This document shows, piece by piece, positions 34,422-43,963 of a stretch of 64,000 nucleotides of DNA. Every line of letters begins with the position of its first letter. Within the stretch, counting starts at the first letter, position 1. A program made the translations under genes and the position numbers. The stretch spans positions 66,865 to 130,864 of the forward strand of contig NZ_NCSM01000030.1 of NCBI RefSeq assembly GCF_002224125.1. Direction: 5' to 3'. Under the pieces are notes generated by a model that worked only from the letters and a program-made list of their open reading frames with translations, searched no databases and was not told the DNA's origin. Origin of the DNA: Streptomyces sp. NBS 14/10 (lineage in GTDB: Bacteria; Actinomycetota; Actinomycetes; Streptomycetales; Streptomycetaceae).

Positions 34422-34781
34422 ATGAACGCCCGAGGAGCGCTCGGACGCTACGGCGAGGATCTGGCGGTGCGTCGGCTGTCCGAGGCCGGGATGACCGTCG
34501 TGGAGCGGAACTGGCGGTGCCGGGACGGAGAGATCGACATCGTCGCCCTGGACGCCGGGGCGCTGGTGGTGTGCGAGGTCAAGACGCGCCGCCTCGGCGG
34601 CTATGAACACCCGATGGCGGCCGTCACCCCCGGCAAGGCCGACCGGCTGCGGCGGCTGGCCGAGCGCTGGCTGGAGCGGCACGGCGGCCCGCCGCCGGGC
34701 GGGGTGCGGATCGATCTGATCGGTGTGGTGCTGCCCGAGCGCGGCGCGCCGGTGGTCGAGCATGTGCGGGGGGTGGCCTGA
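34422..34781 (+). CDS. YraN/UPF0102 endonuclease-like protein
   Basis: A 119-residue protein with the UPF0102 restriction-endonuclease-like core: [34 protein letters not shown] and VVCEVKTRR, the D...E-x-K pattern of PD-(D/E)xK nucleases. Substrate is unknown. The ATG at 34422 follows GGAGGTGG; the last base of the stop is the first base of the next ATG. Confidence 0.92.
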   Translation: MNARGALGRYGEDLAVRRLSEAGMTVVERNWRCRDGEIDIVALDAGALVVCEVKTRRLGGYEHPMAAVTPGKADRLRRLAERWLERHGGPPPGGVRIDLIGVVLPERGAPVVEHVRGVA

Positions 34782-36406
34782 TGGGGTTCGCCCGCACCTG
34801 CTCGGTCGCCTTGGTCGGGGTCGAGGGCGTGGTGGTGGAGGTCCAGGCCGATCTGGAGCCGGGCGTCGCCACCTTCACACTGGTCGGCCTGCCCGACAAG
34901 AGCCTGGTCGAGAGCCGTGACCGGGTCCGCGCGGCCGTCGTGAACTCCGGCGCCGACTGGCCGCAGAAAAAGCTCACGGTGGGGCTCAGCCCGGCGTCCG
35001 TCCCCAAGGGCGGCAGCGGCTTCGACCTGGCCGTGGCCTGCGCGGTGCTCGGGGCCGCCGAGCGCATCGACCCACGGGCCATGGCCGACCTGATGATGAT
35101 CGGCGAGCTTGGACTGGACGGCCGGGTCCGCCCGGTGCGTGGGGTGCTGCCCGCGGTGCTCGCTGCCGCCCAGGCCGGATACCGGCAGGTGGTCGTCCCG
35201 GAGCAGACGGCGGCCGAGGCGTCCCTGGTGCCGGACATCTCGGTGCTCGGCGTGCGGACCCTGCGTCAGCTGATCGCCGTGTTGACGGACGCACCGGTGC
35301 CCGACGAGGAGGAGCTGCCCGAGGAGGGCCGCCCCGACCCGATGCTCGCCGGGCTGAGCTTGGCGGGCGCCGGAATGGGCGTCGGCGTGGCGGCCCACGC
35401 GGGGACGGCCGTCGACCGCCGCCCCGACTTGGCCGAGGTCGCCGGTCAGCGGGCCGCGCGCAAGGCCCTGGAGGTCGCCGCGGCCGGAAGCCACCATCTC
35501 TTCCTGGCCGGCCCGCCCGGCGCGGGCAAGACCATGCTCGCCGAGCGGCTGCCCGGTCTGCTGCCCCCGCTCACCCGGCGGGAGTCCCTGGAGGTGACCG
35601 CCGTCCACTCGGTGGCCGGGATCCTCCCGCCCGGCCAGCCACTGGTGGCCGCGCCGCCGTACTGCGCACCGCACCACTCGGCCACCATGGCCTCCCTGGT
35701 CGGCGGGGGAAACGGGCTGCCAAGGCCCGGCGCGGTCTCGCTCGCACACCGGGGCGTGCTCTTTTTGGACGAGGCGCCCGAATTCAGCGCCCAGGTGCTC
35801 GACGCGCTGCGCCAGCCCCTGGAGTCCGGCCATGTGGTGGTGGCCCGCTCGGCGGGCATGGTGCGCATGCCCGCGCGCTTTCTGCTTCTGCTGGCCGCCA
35901 ACCCATGCCCCTGTGGGCGCCACTCGTACATCGGCGACGGCTGCGACTGCTCGCCCGCGATGGTCCGCCGCTATCAGGCGCGGCTCTCCGGGCCGCTGCT
36001 GGACCGTGTGGACCTGCGGGTCCGGGTCGAGGCGGTCAGCCGGGCCGAACTCACCGGGGCCCCGGGCGTCGGGGAGAGCACGGCGGTCGTCGCGGCCAGG
36101 GTGCGCGAGGCGCGGGAGCGCGCCGCCGCGCGCTACGCCGACACCCCCTGGCGCACCAATAGCGAGGTGCCGGGCCATGAGCTGCGCACCCGCTGGTACG
36201 CCGGCCCCGGGGCGCTGCGCGAGGCCGAGCGTGACATGGAGCGCGGGCTGCTCACCGCCCGTGGCCTCGACCGCGTGCTGCGGGTCGCCTGGACCGTCGC
36301 GGACCTGGCGGGCCACGACCGGCCGGAGTCCGAGGACGTGGCGCAGGCGCTGCAACTGCGCACCGGCGTCAGCCGTGGCGTTCCGGTCGGGGCGGTGGGG
36401 TTCTGA
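34781..36406 (+). CDS. YifB/ComM-family Mg-chelatase-like AAA+ ATPase
   Basis: A 541-residue protein with an N-terminal Lon-protease-like domain (FTLVGLPDKSLVESRDRVRA, GLSPASVPKGGSGFDLAVA), then an AAA+ Mg-chelatase core with Walker A GPPGAGKT near residue 245, Walker B LFLDEAPEF and a four-Cys stretch NPCPCG...GCDCSP. ComM in other bacteria is a branch-migration helicase aiding recombination of transformed DNA. It normally forms an operon with dprA; here the dprA partner (one-base overlap) is broken. Confidence 0.92.
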   Translation: MGFARTCSVALVGVEGVVVEVQADLEPGVATFTLVGLPDKSLVESRDRVRAAVVNSGADWPQKKLTVGLSPASVPKGGSGFDLAVACAVLGAAERIDPRAMADLMMIGELGLDGRVRPVRGVLPAVLAAAQAGYRQVVVPEQTAAEASLVPDISVLGVRTLRQLIAVLTDAPVPDEEELPEEGRPDPMLAGLSLAGAGMGVGVAAHAGTAVDRRPDLAEVAGQRAARKALEVAAAGSHHLFLAGPPGAGKTMLAERLPGLLPPLTRRESLEVTAVHSVAGILPPGQPLVAAPPYCAPHHSATMASLVGGGNGLPRPGAVSLAHRGVLFLDEAPEFSAQVLDALRQPLESGHVVVARSAGMVRMPARFLLLLAANPCPCGRHSYIGDGCDCSPAMVRRYQARLSGPLLDRVDLRVRVEAVSRAELTGAPGVGESTAVVAARVREARERAAARYADTPWRTNSEVPGHELRTRWYAGPGALREAERDMERGLLTARGLDRVLRVAWTVADLAGHDRPESEDVAQALQLRTGVSRGVPVGAVGF

Positions 36407-37074
36407 TGGCCGGCCCGGGGGAGGACTGGGGGCCGGTGTCGGGCCCTGACCGGAGTGTGGCTGGGGCTGGGGCTGAGGCCGGGGGCGAGGCCGAGGTCGC
36501 GGGTGTGGGCGGCGCCGGGACCGCGATGGGACCGGGAGCGGGGGCCGGGGCCGGGGCCGGGACTGCGACAGGGCCGGGGCCGGTGCCTGGGGACGGGGCC
36601 GGGGCCGGGGGTGTGGCGGAGGAGGAGCGCTTGGCGCGGGCCGCGCTCACTCGGCTGGTGGAGCCGGGGGACGAGACGGTGGGGCGCTGGCTGCGCGAGA
36701 TGGGACCGGTGGCGCTGCGGCGGGCGCTGTGCGGGGCCGGTGAGCCGCCGCCCGGGGCGAGCGCGGAGCGCATCGCCGGGTGTCGGCTGCGGGCCGAGAG
36801 CCTGGACCCTGCCGGGGACCTGGCCGTCGCCGCCGCCCGCGGCGGACGGTTCGTATGCCCCGGCGATCTGGAGTGGCCCGGTCAACTCGACGACCTGGGC
36901 GACGCCCGTCCGGTCGGACTGTGGGTGCGCGGTCGGCCCTCGCTGCGGATGTGGGCGCTGCGCTCCGTCGCCGTGGTGGGCGCCCGGGCCTGTAGCGACT
37001 ACGGCGCGCATGTCGCGGCGACGCTCGGGGCCGGGCTCGCCGAGCGCGGCTGGGTGGTGGTCTCCGGTGCGGCC
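36406..37074 (+). pseudogene. dprA: dprA 5' fragment, disrupted by mobile element
   Basis: The first 223 codons of a DprA/Smf protein, which protects incoming single-stranded DNA and loads RecA. A low-complexity Ala/Gly/Pro leader precedes the SAM-like part (ALTRLVEPGDETVGRWLREM) and the start of the Rossmann fold (SVAVVGARACSDYGAHVAA, GWVVVSGAA). After GCG-GCC at 37069-37074 similarity stops; the frame continues with unrelated residues to 37290. The missing part resumes at 45563 with CAT-GGC-GTG-GAC (HGVD), restoring SGAAHGVDGAAHRG. The joined gene would encode about 462 residues. Confidence 0.92.
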
Positions 37075-37077
37075 GCC

Positions 37078-37092
37078 GTTCTGTATCCAGTG
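37078..37092. repeat. left terminal inverted repeat of element
   Basis: GTTCTGTATCCAGTG; 11 of 15 positions match the reverse complement of the right end. It begins three bases after the last recognisable dprA codon. Confidence 0.7.
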
Positions 37093-37315
37093 AGTGTTGT
37101 TATCCGTTGTCGGCTCCAGGGGCCGAGGCCGGCCAAGCACCTCGGATGCTCAGGGTGTGATTGGGGGCCCGGACCTCTGCCCGGGCCCAAGAGGCGCCTC
37201 CTTACGGAAGCGGAGACAATTGGAGTGCGACCAGCATTAGAATTTGTCTATTCAACTCTTCCGGTCTCCGCTAAGGGTCTGCTAACCTAAAAGACTCCCT
37301 GGCGTCAAGTGGTGC
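37093..37315. other. element left end, non-coding
   Basis: This stretch holds the out-of-family tail of the broken dprA frame (stop at 37290) and the sequence ATCCGTTG at 37102-37109, which recurs near the right end at 45536-45543. A/T content rises from about 37200. No gene is supported. Confidence 0.5.
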
Positions 37316-37549
37316 CTAGGGGGAGCGGTATGCGTGAATGATCGTGGCCACGCCATTCGCGAGATCGGCGATGACGTTATGGCTGAACGCCTTGGCGAGA
37401 TCGCAGATTTCCGGGGCTATCAGATGGATCGCGATTGAGATTGCCGCTATGAGTAGGATCGCGCCGAGTACTCGTATAGGGCTTGACAAGGCATAAACGA
37501 GTACTCGGCGGATCATCTCCCAGAAGCTCACCCAGGGTGAATGATTCAT
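37316..37549 (-). CDS. small membrane protein of the element
   Basis: A 77-residue protein starting MNHSPWVSFWEMIRRVLVYA with one strong hydrophobic segment (IRVLGAILLIAAISIAIHLI) and a second weak one. GGAGGT lies 11 nt before the ATG. A second frame beginning at GTG 37562 (MTERDESFTLGELLGDD, 61 codons) overlaps it and starts just after the same ribosome site, so which frame is used is unclear. It points outward, opposite to the recombinases. No family was recognised. Confidence 0.5.
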   Translation of the reverse strand: MNHSPWVSFWEMIRRVLVYALSSPIRVLGAILLIAAISIAIHLIAPEICDLAKAFSHNVIADLANGVATIIHAYRSP

Positions 37550-37562
37550 CTCTTTCTGTCAC

Positions 37563-37990
37563 CTCCCCTCGGGGGGAATGGCGGCTGGAGCGGGGACGCG
37601 AAAGCCCGACCTTGGCACCCCTTCACGCTCGGCAGTGAATGTCGGTCTTTCGCGCGGGGACGCGGGTCGGGCTATCTCTCGCGATGCAGAAGTGCTCACG
37701 AGGCACAGTAGTCGCGTCTTTTCACACTCTGCCTGACATCGTTGTCAACCGCCAGGGTGTTGAGTCGAACAATTCCGCCCATTTTCCGTCGAAGTGGCGC
37801 GATCACCGGAGGACATCCCGGCTGACCCCTCTGCGGCAACATAGAGGGTTTGACGTCGACCGGAAGTCACTGGAAACCATGGCGATATTTCTGACGAGGT
37901 CATGCCGAAATTGGGTGCGCCGCATCGATCCCGTGACCACTTCCGCTCACGCGGTGGCCAACAAGCTGTGGCTTCTCCGTCCAGTAACTG
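37563..37990. other. element region upstream of the recombinase operon
   Basis: No convincing gene is present. The + strand frame open from 37639 lacks Streptomyces codon bias. The region is A/T-richer than the host and presumably holds the recombinase operon promoter and recombinase binding sites. Confidence 0.45.
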
Positions 37991-39478
37991 TTGTTGCCGG
38001 GGCTCGTTGTCGTCGATGTGGCGGAGTTGGATCCGAGCGCCCGGTGTTGGCAGCTGCATAGGTACGACCCGAGTCGCACGGCGGATGCCGTGGCCGAGTT
38101 ACTCGGGGAGGTCGTGCCGGGCTGCGCCCTTCGTACCTGGGGCTTGGACATACGGGACGGACAGCGGTTCGTGATCGGCCCGGATGGCCGACCTGATCTG
38201 AGGGTGAATTGGTGCCTGGGTTCGGCGAAGTGGCGGCGGTTGGCCTGGCGGACGCAGCGGGACTACGCGTACTCGCTGCTGGTGTGGTTGAACTACCTGC
38301 TCACGGTGGGTGCGAATTGGTGGGATGCCGACGACGAGGTGGCCTCGGAGTTTCTGTTCTGGCGTGTCACGGATCCCCTGAACGAGGACACGGTGGAATC
38401 CGGGACCTTCGCCCGGGACCTGGCTGGGCTGAAGAAGTTCTACACGTTGGCCGCGCGGTTCGGGGTCCTTGACCCGTTCGCGGACATGGACGCGCCGCGC
38501 ATCGTGCGGCACGCGGACGTCAAGTGGCTCGACCCGGGCGGATACGCCCGATGGGTGGATCTGGGCATCCGGGGCTTCGACCTCCACGGTCGGCCCGACC
38601 CCTGGTGGAAGGGCCGCAACGACCAGCGGGACCGAGCGTTCTGCGACGGCCTTTACGGCAACGGTCTGCGGGTCTCGGAGTGGGCCAGTGTGGTGCTGCC
38701 CGAGCTGCCCGCATACGACCGGCGGCGGGGCTTTTTCACCTGCGAGCTCGCCGACGCCTGCGCGAAGGGCGGCTACGGGCACAGGTATTGGATGCCCAGG
38801 TCGGCCCTGCGCGGGGTGTTGGGCTACGTCGAGGGCGCCCGGGCGGCGGCGGTCCGGCGGGCACAGGCCGCGGGCCGCTACGAGCGGATCGTCGACCGGC
38901 GCATCGTGCTGGCCACTCACGGCATGCACTCGGTGACCATGTCCTCGGCCGACGGCGGCTCCCGGCGGGAGGAGTGGAACGACGTCGGGCCGCAGACCCG
39001 CAAGCTGCTGTTCCGCCGCACTGCTCAGGGCTTGGAACCGGTGGCTGTGTGGTTGAACGAGGACGGTCTTCCGCGCGACGGCGGGGGCTGGGAGCACACC
39101 TTCGAAGTCGCGAACGAGCGGATTGCCTCGCTCGGCCTGGAGAACTTCAGCTGCACCGCCCACATGCTGCGGCATTCGATGGCGCTGAGGTGGTATGCGG
39201 TCGGCAAATTGATCAAGTACTCGCGGCTGGGGCATCTGACGGAGGACGAACAGCGCGACTTTCGTGAGGAGATCGGCGATGTCTGGCACCTGGTCCAGAC
39301 GATGCTCGGACACCGCAGCGTGGAGACGACCAAGAACGTCTACCTTGAGCCCTTCCGGACGCTGGAGGTGGAGGCCCTGCTGGCCCATGCCGACGGCTTC
39401 CCGGTCGAGTTGTTCATGGCCGATGTGTTCGCCGAGCACCCGTGGGTCCGCACCGATCCGCTGGCGGTGGCCCAGTGA
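37991..39478 (+). CDS. tyrosine recombinase 1 of trio
   Basis: A protein of up to 495 residues with a complete tyrosine recombinase active site. Counting from the TTG at 37991 these are Arg227 (NGLRVSE), His391 and Arg394 (AHMLRHSMA), His441 (MLGHRSVETTKNV) and nucleophile Tyr451 (NVYLEP). The N-terminal SAM-like core-binding region shows KWRRLAWRTQRDYAYSLLVW. The start is uncertain: TTG 37991 or GTG 38018, neither with a good ribosome site. It would cut and join element ends. The stop overlaps the next gene (GTGA). It corresponds to the TnpA position of Tn554-type elements. Confidence 0.88.
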   Translation: MLPGLVVVDVAELDPSARCWQLHRYDPSRTADAVAELLGEVVPGCALRTWGLDIRDGQRFVIGPDGRPDLRVNWCLGSAKWRRLAWRTQRDYAYSLLVWLNYLLTVGANWWDADDEVASEFLFWRVTDPLNEDTVESGTFARDLAGLKKFYTLAARFGVLDPFADMDAPRIVRHADVKWLDPGGYARWVDLGIRGFDLHGRPDPWWKGRNDQRDRAFCDGLYGNGLRVSEWASVVLPELPAYDRRRGFFTCELADACAKGGYGHRYWMPRSALRGVLGYVEGARAAAVRRAQAAGRYERIVDRRIVLATHGMHSVTMSSADGGSRREEWNDVGPQTRKLLFRRTAQGLEPVAVWLNEDGLPRDGGGWEHTFEVANERIASLGLENFSCTAHMLRHSMALRWYAVGKLIKYSRLGHLTEDEQRDFREEIGDVWHLVQTMLGHRSVETTKNVYLEPFRTLEVEALLAHADGFPVELFMADVFAEHPWVRTDPLAVAQ

Positions 39479-41376
39479 GCCGGGGGCGGAAGGCTGCCCT
39501 GCCGAAGGGGCCGAGGACCCGGCACGGCCTGATGACGGCGGAGGACGGTCGTCGGATTGTTCGGTGCTACAGCCAGGACGGGGAGGACCGCGTCGACTTC
39601 GATGTGTCGAAGTTGGCCATGCCGGAGCCTCTGCGCGAGGCGATGATCGCGGCTCTGGTCGCCCGCACCGCTCCGGACGCGGGGCTGACCTCTCACCACT
39701 CATTCAACAGGTCCTACCGGGCCTTGGTGGAGTTCGACCGTTACCTCACCGGGCTGGAGACGGCGCCGGAGAGTGCGGCTGAGGTCGGCCCCGGGCTCTT
39801 CGACGGGTTCTACGACCACCGCAAGGCGGAGGGCATCAAGACCGCCCGGCACGAGTTGGTGGAGGTGCGGTTGCTGCTGCTTCGGACGGCGGGCATCAGC
39901 GACGCTCTGGCGGGCCGGCTTGCCGGCGTGATGCCGTCGAGGCCCGACAGCGAGCCGTCCCACAGTTACAGCAGGGCCGAGCTGAAGCGGATCGCACAGG
40001 CTGCACGAGCAGCGTTGCGGTCGGCGGAGACTCGTATCCGCGGCAACCGCGAGCTGCTGGCGCGGTTCCGCGCGGGGGACCTCGACGTCAGCAGCGATGT
40101 CCATCTGCGGCGCCGCCTGCAGATCCTTGACCATCTTGACCGGGTCGGCGACGTCCCCCGCCGGATGCGCAACACCTCCGGCATGGTTCAGTACGCCCCC
40201 GAGACCTGGGTGATGTCGAAGGGCACGATCCCGGACGTCTTCGGATGGCTCTATCTCAAGCCGGAGGAGATCACGGCCGCGGCGGTGTTGTTCGGCGTGA
40301 TGACCGGCCAGAACCCGGAGCCGATCTTGAAGATGACGGCCGCCCATCATCGGGCCGACGGCGGTGTCGGGCCCGGCACCGCGATCGTCGGCCTGCGCAA
40401 GCCGCGTCGTCAGAGCCGGGCCTACATGGATCTGGCGCTGTCGGAGGTCCCGGACTGGATCAGCATCCCGGAGAAACCCGACCAGCTGGCAACCCGGGAC
40501 ATCCTGCACACGCCCTTCGGCCTCTATGTCCTGGTCCACGACCTGACGGCACGGGCCCGGCACTTCGCGGGCGGCAACCGGCTCCTGGTCGCCTACATGT
40601 CCAGCGGCGGGGGCCGCAGCGGCAAGGGCCGGGGCTGGCGCCCGATCCGGACGGACGGGGCCCTGATCAGCAAGCTCGGCAGAACCTGGAACCTGCCCTC
40701 GGACGAGACGGACGACGAGGGCAGGCCATTGCCGATGCAGCCGCTGCGGCTGGAGACGCTGCGGATCACCTACATCGAGCTCCACCAGAAACCCGTCGCC
40801 CACACCGAGCGGACCGCCGCGACCCGCTACCTGGTCCGCAACCGCGGCAACATCAACGAATACCGCACGGTCGTCGCCGAGACGTTGACCGCCGAGGTCG
40901 CCAAGGCACGGGCCCGCTCCAAGATCACCACGATGACCGCCGAGCAGGTGGTCCAGGCCCGGGAGAACCTCGATGAGGCCGCCACCGAGATGGGCCTGGA
41001 GGCGACGGTGCTCAAGCGGATGCTGGCGGGCGAGCTGGACACCGTGCTGGGGGCCTGCACCGACAACACCGGCGGCGACTACAACCCGGGGGAGCCCTGC
41101 CGGGCCTCATTCTTGCTCTGCCTGGACTGCGAGTGCGCCAGGGCCCTGCCCCGTCACCTTCCCCTGCAGGTCGTTGTCCACGATCGGCTCGCCGAGCGGC
41201 GCGAGCAGATGGACCCGCTGCAGTGGGCCGGCCGGTTCGCCGGCCCGCACGCGCAGTTGGCCGACCTGCTGGACCAGGCGGACGAGGTTGCCGTTGAGGA
41301 CGCCCGCAAGGATGCCGGGCCGGCCGAGCACAAGCTCGCCGACCGCCTGCTGAACAGAGAGCTCGACATCCGATGA
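39475..41376 (+). CDS. tyrosine recombinase-like protein 2 of trio
   Basis: A 633-residue protein starting at GTG 39475 inside the stop of recombinase 1. An N-terminal core-binding region (SYRALVEFDRYLTGLETAP) and a central helical part precede a catalytic-like domain (EEITAAAVLFGVMTGQNPE, MQPLRLETLRITYIELHQ). I could not assign a full Arg-His-x-x-Arg-His-Tyr set, so it may be degenerate or diverged. The C-terminus has a Cys cluster (CRASFLLCLDCECARALP) likely to bind zinc. Length is near the 630 residues of Tn554 TnpB. ATGA overlap joins it to recombinase 3. Confidence 0.75.
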   Translation: MSRGRKAALPKGPRTRHGLMTAEDGRRIVRCYSQDGEDRVDFDVSKLAMPEPLREAMIAALVARTAPDAGLTSHHSFNRSYRALVEFDRYLTGLETAPESAAEVGPGLFDGFYDHRKAEGIKTARHELVEVRLLLLRTAGISDALAGRLAGVMPSRPDSEPSHSYSRAELKRIAQAARAALRSAETRIRGNRELLARFRAGDLDVSSDVHLRRRLQILDHLDRVGDVPRRMRNTSGMVQYAPETWVMSKGTIPDVFGWLYLKPEEITAAAVLFGVMTGQNPEPILKMTAAHHRADGGVGPGTAIVGLRKPRRQSRAYMDLALSEVPDWISIPEKPDQLATRDILHTPFGLYVLVHDLTARARHFAGGNRLLVAYMSSGGGRSGKGRGWRPIRTDGALISKLGRTWNLPSDETDDEGRPLPMQPLRLETLRITYIELHQKPVAHTERTAATRYLVRNRGNINEYRTVVAETLTAEVAKARARSKITTMTAEQVVQARENLDEAATEMGLEATVLKRMLAGELDTVLGACTDNTGGDYNPGEPCRASFLLCLDCECARALPRHLPLQVVVHDRLAERREQMDPLQWAGRFAGPHAQLADLLDQADEVAVEDARKDAGPAEHKLADRLLNRELDIR

Positions 41377-43535
41377 CATCCCCCGCCCCGATCATGCTCG
41401 GCGAGCCCGAAGGACTCCCTGAAGGGCTCCCGGAAGGCACCGTCTGGCCGGGCCCGGACACGCTCGTGCTGATGAACCGCCCGATCAGGAATGACGCCGA
41501 CCCGGCCCGGCTGTCACGCTTCGCCGACAACCGCTGGGACCTCAACGCCGGGATCTTTGAGGACCACGCACGGTCCCAGACCCTCAACTTCGAGATCATT
41601 CCCGAGCCGCTGCGGCTGGCCGCGAAGTACTACATCTGGCAGTTGATCAACCATCCGAAGGCCCGCACGATGCGGCACTCGAAGACGGGTCGGACGGCCC
41701 TCCACACGATTGAGATCTTCTTCTACGGCTCCCTGCAGCATGTTCTGAAGTGGTTCGCGGCCCAAGGGATCACCGAGTTCTGCCAGGTCACCCACGAGTT
41801 GCTCTGGGCTTACCTGGACGCTCTCGATGCTGACAACGTCGCCATCCACAAGCGTTACCGACGCATCACAGAGGTGAGGCGGCTCTGGATCCAGCGCGAT
41901 CTTCTGCCATTCTGCCTGCGGCTTCCCGAGGCCCCGCCCTGGGACGGCGAAGACACCCAGGACCTGCTGGAGCGGACCCGCGGCGACCGGGAGAACCGCA
42001 CGAAGCGGATCGGCGAGCACACCATGCAGGCCCTGCTTCGATGGGCCATTCGCTTCCTGGAGGACTTCAGCGAGGACATCCTGGCTGCCTGGGGCGAGCA
42101 CCGGACACTGCTGGCCCGGCGCCCCGAGCGCATGCGGGGCAACCGGCGCCGGCGGAAGTCCGGGGAACTGAAGGCCGACGTCGCCGCCTACCTCGACCGG
42201 CTCCGCGGCCGCGGCGACAGCCTGCCCGGCACCCGCCGGGACGACGGAACCCCGGAGATTGCTTGGCGCCACATCGCGTCCCAGCTGAACTGCGCGAACT
42301 CGATCTATCTCACAACATCCGGCCACATGATCATGGAATCCGGTCTGCCCATCGGCGAGGACATCTACCTCGACACACCAGTCACCGCGAAGCTGGACGG
42401 ACAGCCTTGGCACCCCCGGATTCCGTTCGACCAGGCCCCGCAGCTGGCCCGGTTACTGAGTACGGCCTGCTTCGTCATCGTCGCCTACCTCTCTGGCGCC
42501 CGCGTCGGAGAGGTCCTCAACCTACGGCGGGGCTGCGTCAGCCTCGACGAGACCACGGGCCTGTGGTTGATGGAGGGGCTCTACTTCAAGGGCGCCGAGG
42601 ACGAGGACGGCAACAAGATCCCGGAAGGAACCGTCCGCGAGGACCCGTGGGTGGTCATCGAACTCGTCGCCCAGGCGGTCGCGATCCTGGAGCGACTGCA
42701 CGAGAGCCACCTGCTCTTCCCGAACCGGCTCAAACCGATCAAGCAAACCCCCGGCAAGGAACCCAAACGCCGTGGTGAGGCCCGCTCGGACCGGCTCATC
42801 GCCGAGGACCTGGCCAAGTTCGCCACCTGGGTCAACGAACGCTGCCAGCAGATGGGCCGCAGGGACAGCATCCCGGCGGACCCCGGCGGGGCGACCGCCC
42901 CCAGCCGTTTCCGTCGCACGCTGGCCTGGTTCATCCGGCGCAAGCCCCGCGGCCTGATCGCCGCGTCGATTCAGTACGGACATACCTACACCCGGATGCT
43001 CCAGGGCTACGCGGGCTCCTACGAGGCCGGATTCCTCGACGACTACGCGTTCGAGGACTGGCTCTTCCGCATGGAAGGAATCGCCGAGGACGAACAACGA
43101 CTCCTCGCAGGCGAGCACGTCAGCGGGCCCGCCGCCGACGCCTACCGCTACCGCATCCAGGCAGCCAGCCGTGAGTTCGCCGGCCGCGTCCTCAACACCG
43201 AACGGCATGCCCGCGACGTCCTCGGCAACCCGCTGCTGCAGATCCACCACGGCGAGGGCATGACCTGCGTCCTCAACCCGGCCACCGCGGCCTGCCAGCT
43301 CAGAGGCTCGGCGGATGACCCCATGGTCACCCCCGACATCGACGACTGTCGACCCCGCTGCCGGTGCCTGGCCCGCACCGACCGCGACATCGCAGTCATC
43401 CAAGAACGCGTGGACGAGCTCACCGAGATCGTCGCCGACCCCCTCGCCCCACCGATCCGTCACGCGCGCGAGCAGCACGAACTGGAACGGCTCCGCGCGA
43501 TCATCGAAGAACATCAGCACGGAGCCCAGGAATGA
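41373..43535 (+). CDS. tyrosine recombinase 3 of trio
   Basis: A 720-residue recombinase. Visible active-site candidates are Arg377 (YLSGARVGEVLNLRRG), Arg515 (SRFRRTLAWF, where the first His is replaced), His537 (QYGHTYTRML) and Tyr546 (QGYAGS). The N-terminal half holds a core-binding-like domain (HTIEIFFYGSLQHVLKWF). A C-terminal Cys cluster (CRPRCRC) is followed by a coiled coil (RDIAVIQERVDELTEIV). The ATG at 41373 overlaps the previous stop, and its own stop overlaps the next ATG. All four genes are therefore made together. Confidence 0.85.
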   Translation: MTSPAPIMLGEPEGLPEGLPEGTVWPGPDTLVLMNRPIRNDADPARLSRFADNRWDLNAGIFEDHARSQTLNFEIIPEPLRLAAKYYIWQLINHPKARTMRHSKTGRTALHTIEIFFYGSLQHVLKWFAAQGITEFCQVTHELLWAYLDALDADNVAIHKRYRRITEVRRLWIQRDLLPFCLRLPEAPPWDGEDTQDLLERTRGDRENRTKRIGEHTMQALLRWAIRFLEDFSEDILAAWGEHRTLLARRPERMRGNRRRRKSGELKADVAAYLDRLRGRGDSLPGTRRDDGTPEIAWRHIASQLNCANSIYLTTSGHMIMESGLPIGEDIYLDTPVTAKLDGQPWHPRIPFDQAPQLARLLSTACFVIVAYLSGARVGEVLNLRRGCVSLDETTGLWLMEGLYFKGAEDEDGNKIPEGTVREDPWVVIELVAQAVAILERLHESHLLFPNRLKPIKQTPGKEPKRRGEARSDRLIAEDLAKFATWVNERCQQMGRRDSIPADPGGATAPSRFRRTLAWFIRRKPRGLIAASIQYGHTYTRMLQGYAGSYEAGFLDDYAFEDWLFRMEGIAEDEQRLLAGEHVSGPAADAYRYRIQAASREFAGRVLNTERHARDVLGNPLLQIHHGEGMTCVLNPATAACQLRGSADDPMVTPDIDDCRPRCRCLARTDRDIAVIQERVDELTEIVADPLAPPIRHAREQHELERLRAIIEEHQHGAQE

Positions 43536-43963
43536 CCGTCTTCCCGCTGGACAACGAGCAAGACCCAGTCCGCCGCGACATCATCGCCGCGATCAACCGC
43601 CTCCTCGCCGGCACCCCGCACCGATCCAACGGGCGCCTGAACGTCACCCAGCTGGCGATTGAGGCAGACGTCAAACGATGGCACCTCACCCACCAGCACA
43701 CCGACCTCAAGGACCGGTTCCAGGCCGAGGCCGCGCAGGCGGAGGCCAAGTGGACAAAGGCCGTCCAGGCCGGTGACGCCCACGAAGGACTGAAGCGTGA
43801 GCACGCTGAGCTCCGCCAGTACTGCCGTCACCTGGAGAGCCGCCTGGAGGTCTATGCGACAGCCCTGAACCAGCTGGCGCTGGAGCACGCTGCCCTCTCG
43901 GGGCGTGACGCCGACGCTGCCAAGGTCAGGACGCTGCCTCGACGGCGCCAGCCTCTCCCCTGA
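43532..43963 (+). CDS. TnpC/DUF6262-like coiled-coil protein
   Basis: A 143-residue protein translated through an ATGA overlap with recombinase 3. The N-terminal part (AAINRLLAGTPHRSNGRLNV, TQLAIEADVKRWHLTHQH) looks like a small helix-turn-helix or DNA-contact domain. The rest is a coiled coil (EHAELRQYCRHLESRLEVYA). This layout and position match the small third gene tnpC of Tn554 and DUF6262 proteins found after recombinase trios. In Tn554, TnpC influences efficiency and orientation of transposition; the same role here is an inference. Confidence 0.75.
   Translation: MTVFPLDNEQDPVRRDIIAAINRLLAGTPHRSNGRLNVTQLAIEADVKRWHLTHQHTDLKDRFQAEAAQAEAKWTKAVQAGDAHEGLKREHAELRQYCRHLESRLEVYATALNQLALEHAALSGRDADAAKVRTLPRRRQPLP

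Noticed and set aside
37639..38061. 140-codon + strand frame before recombinase 1
   Set aside because: No codon bias, no ribosome site and no recognisable domain; it overlaps the recombinase start.
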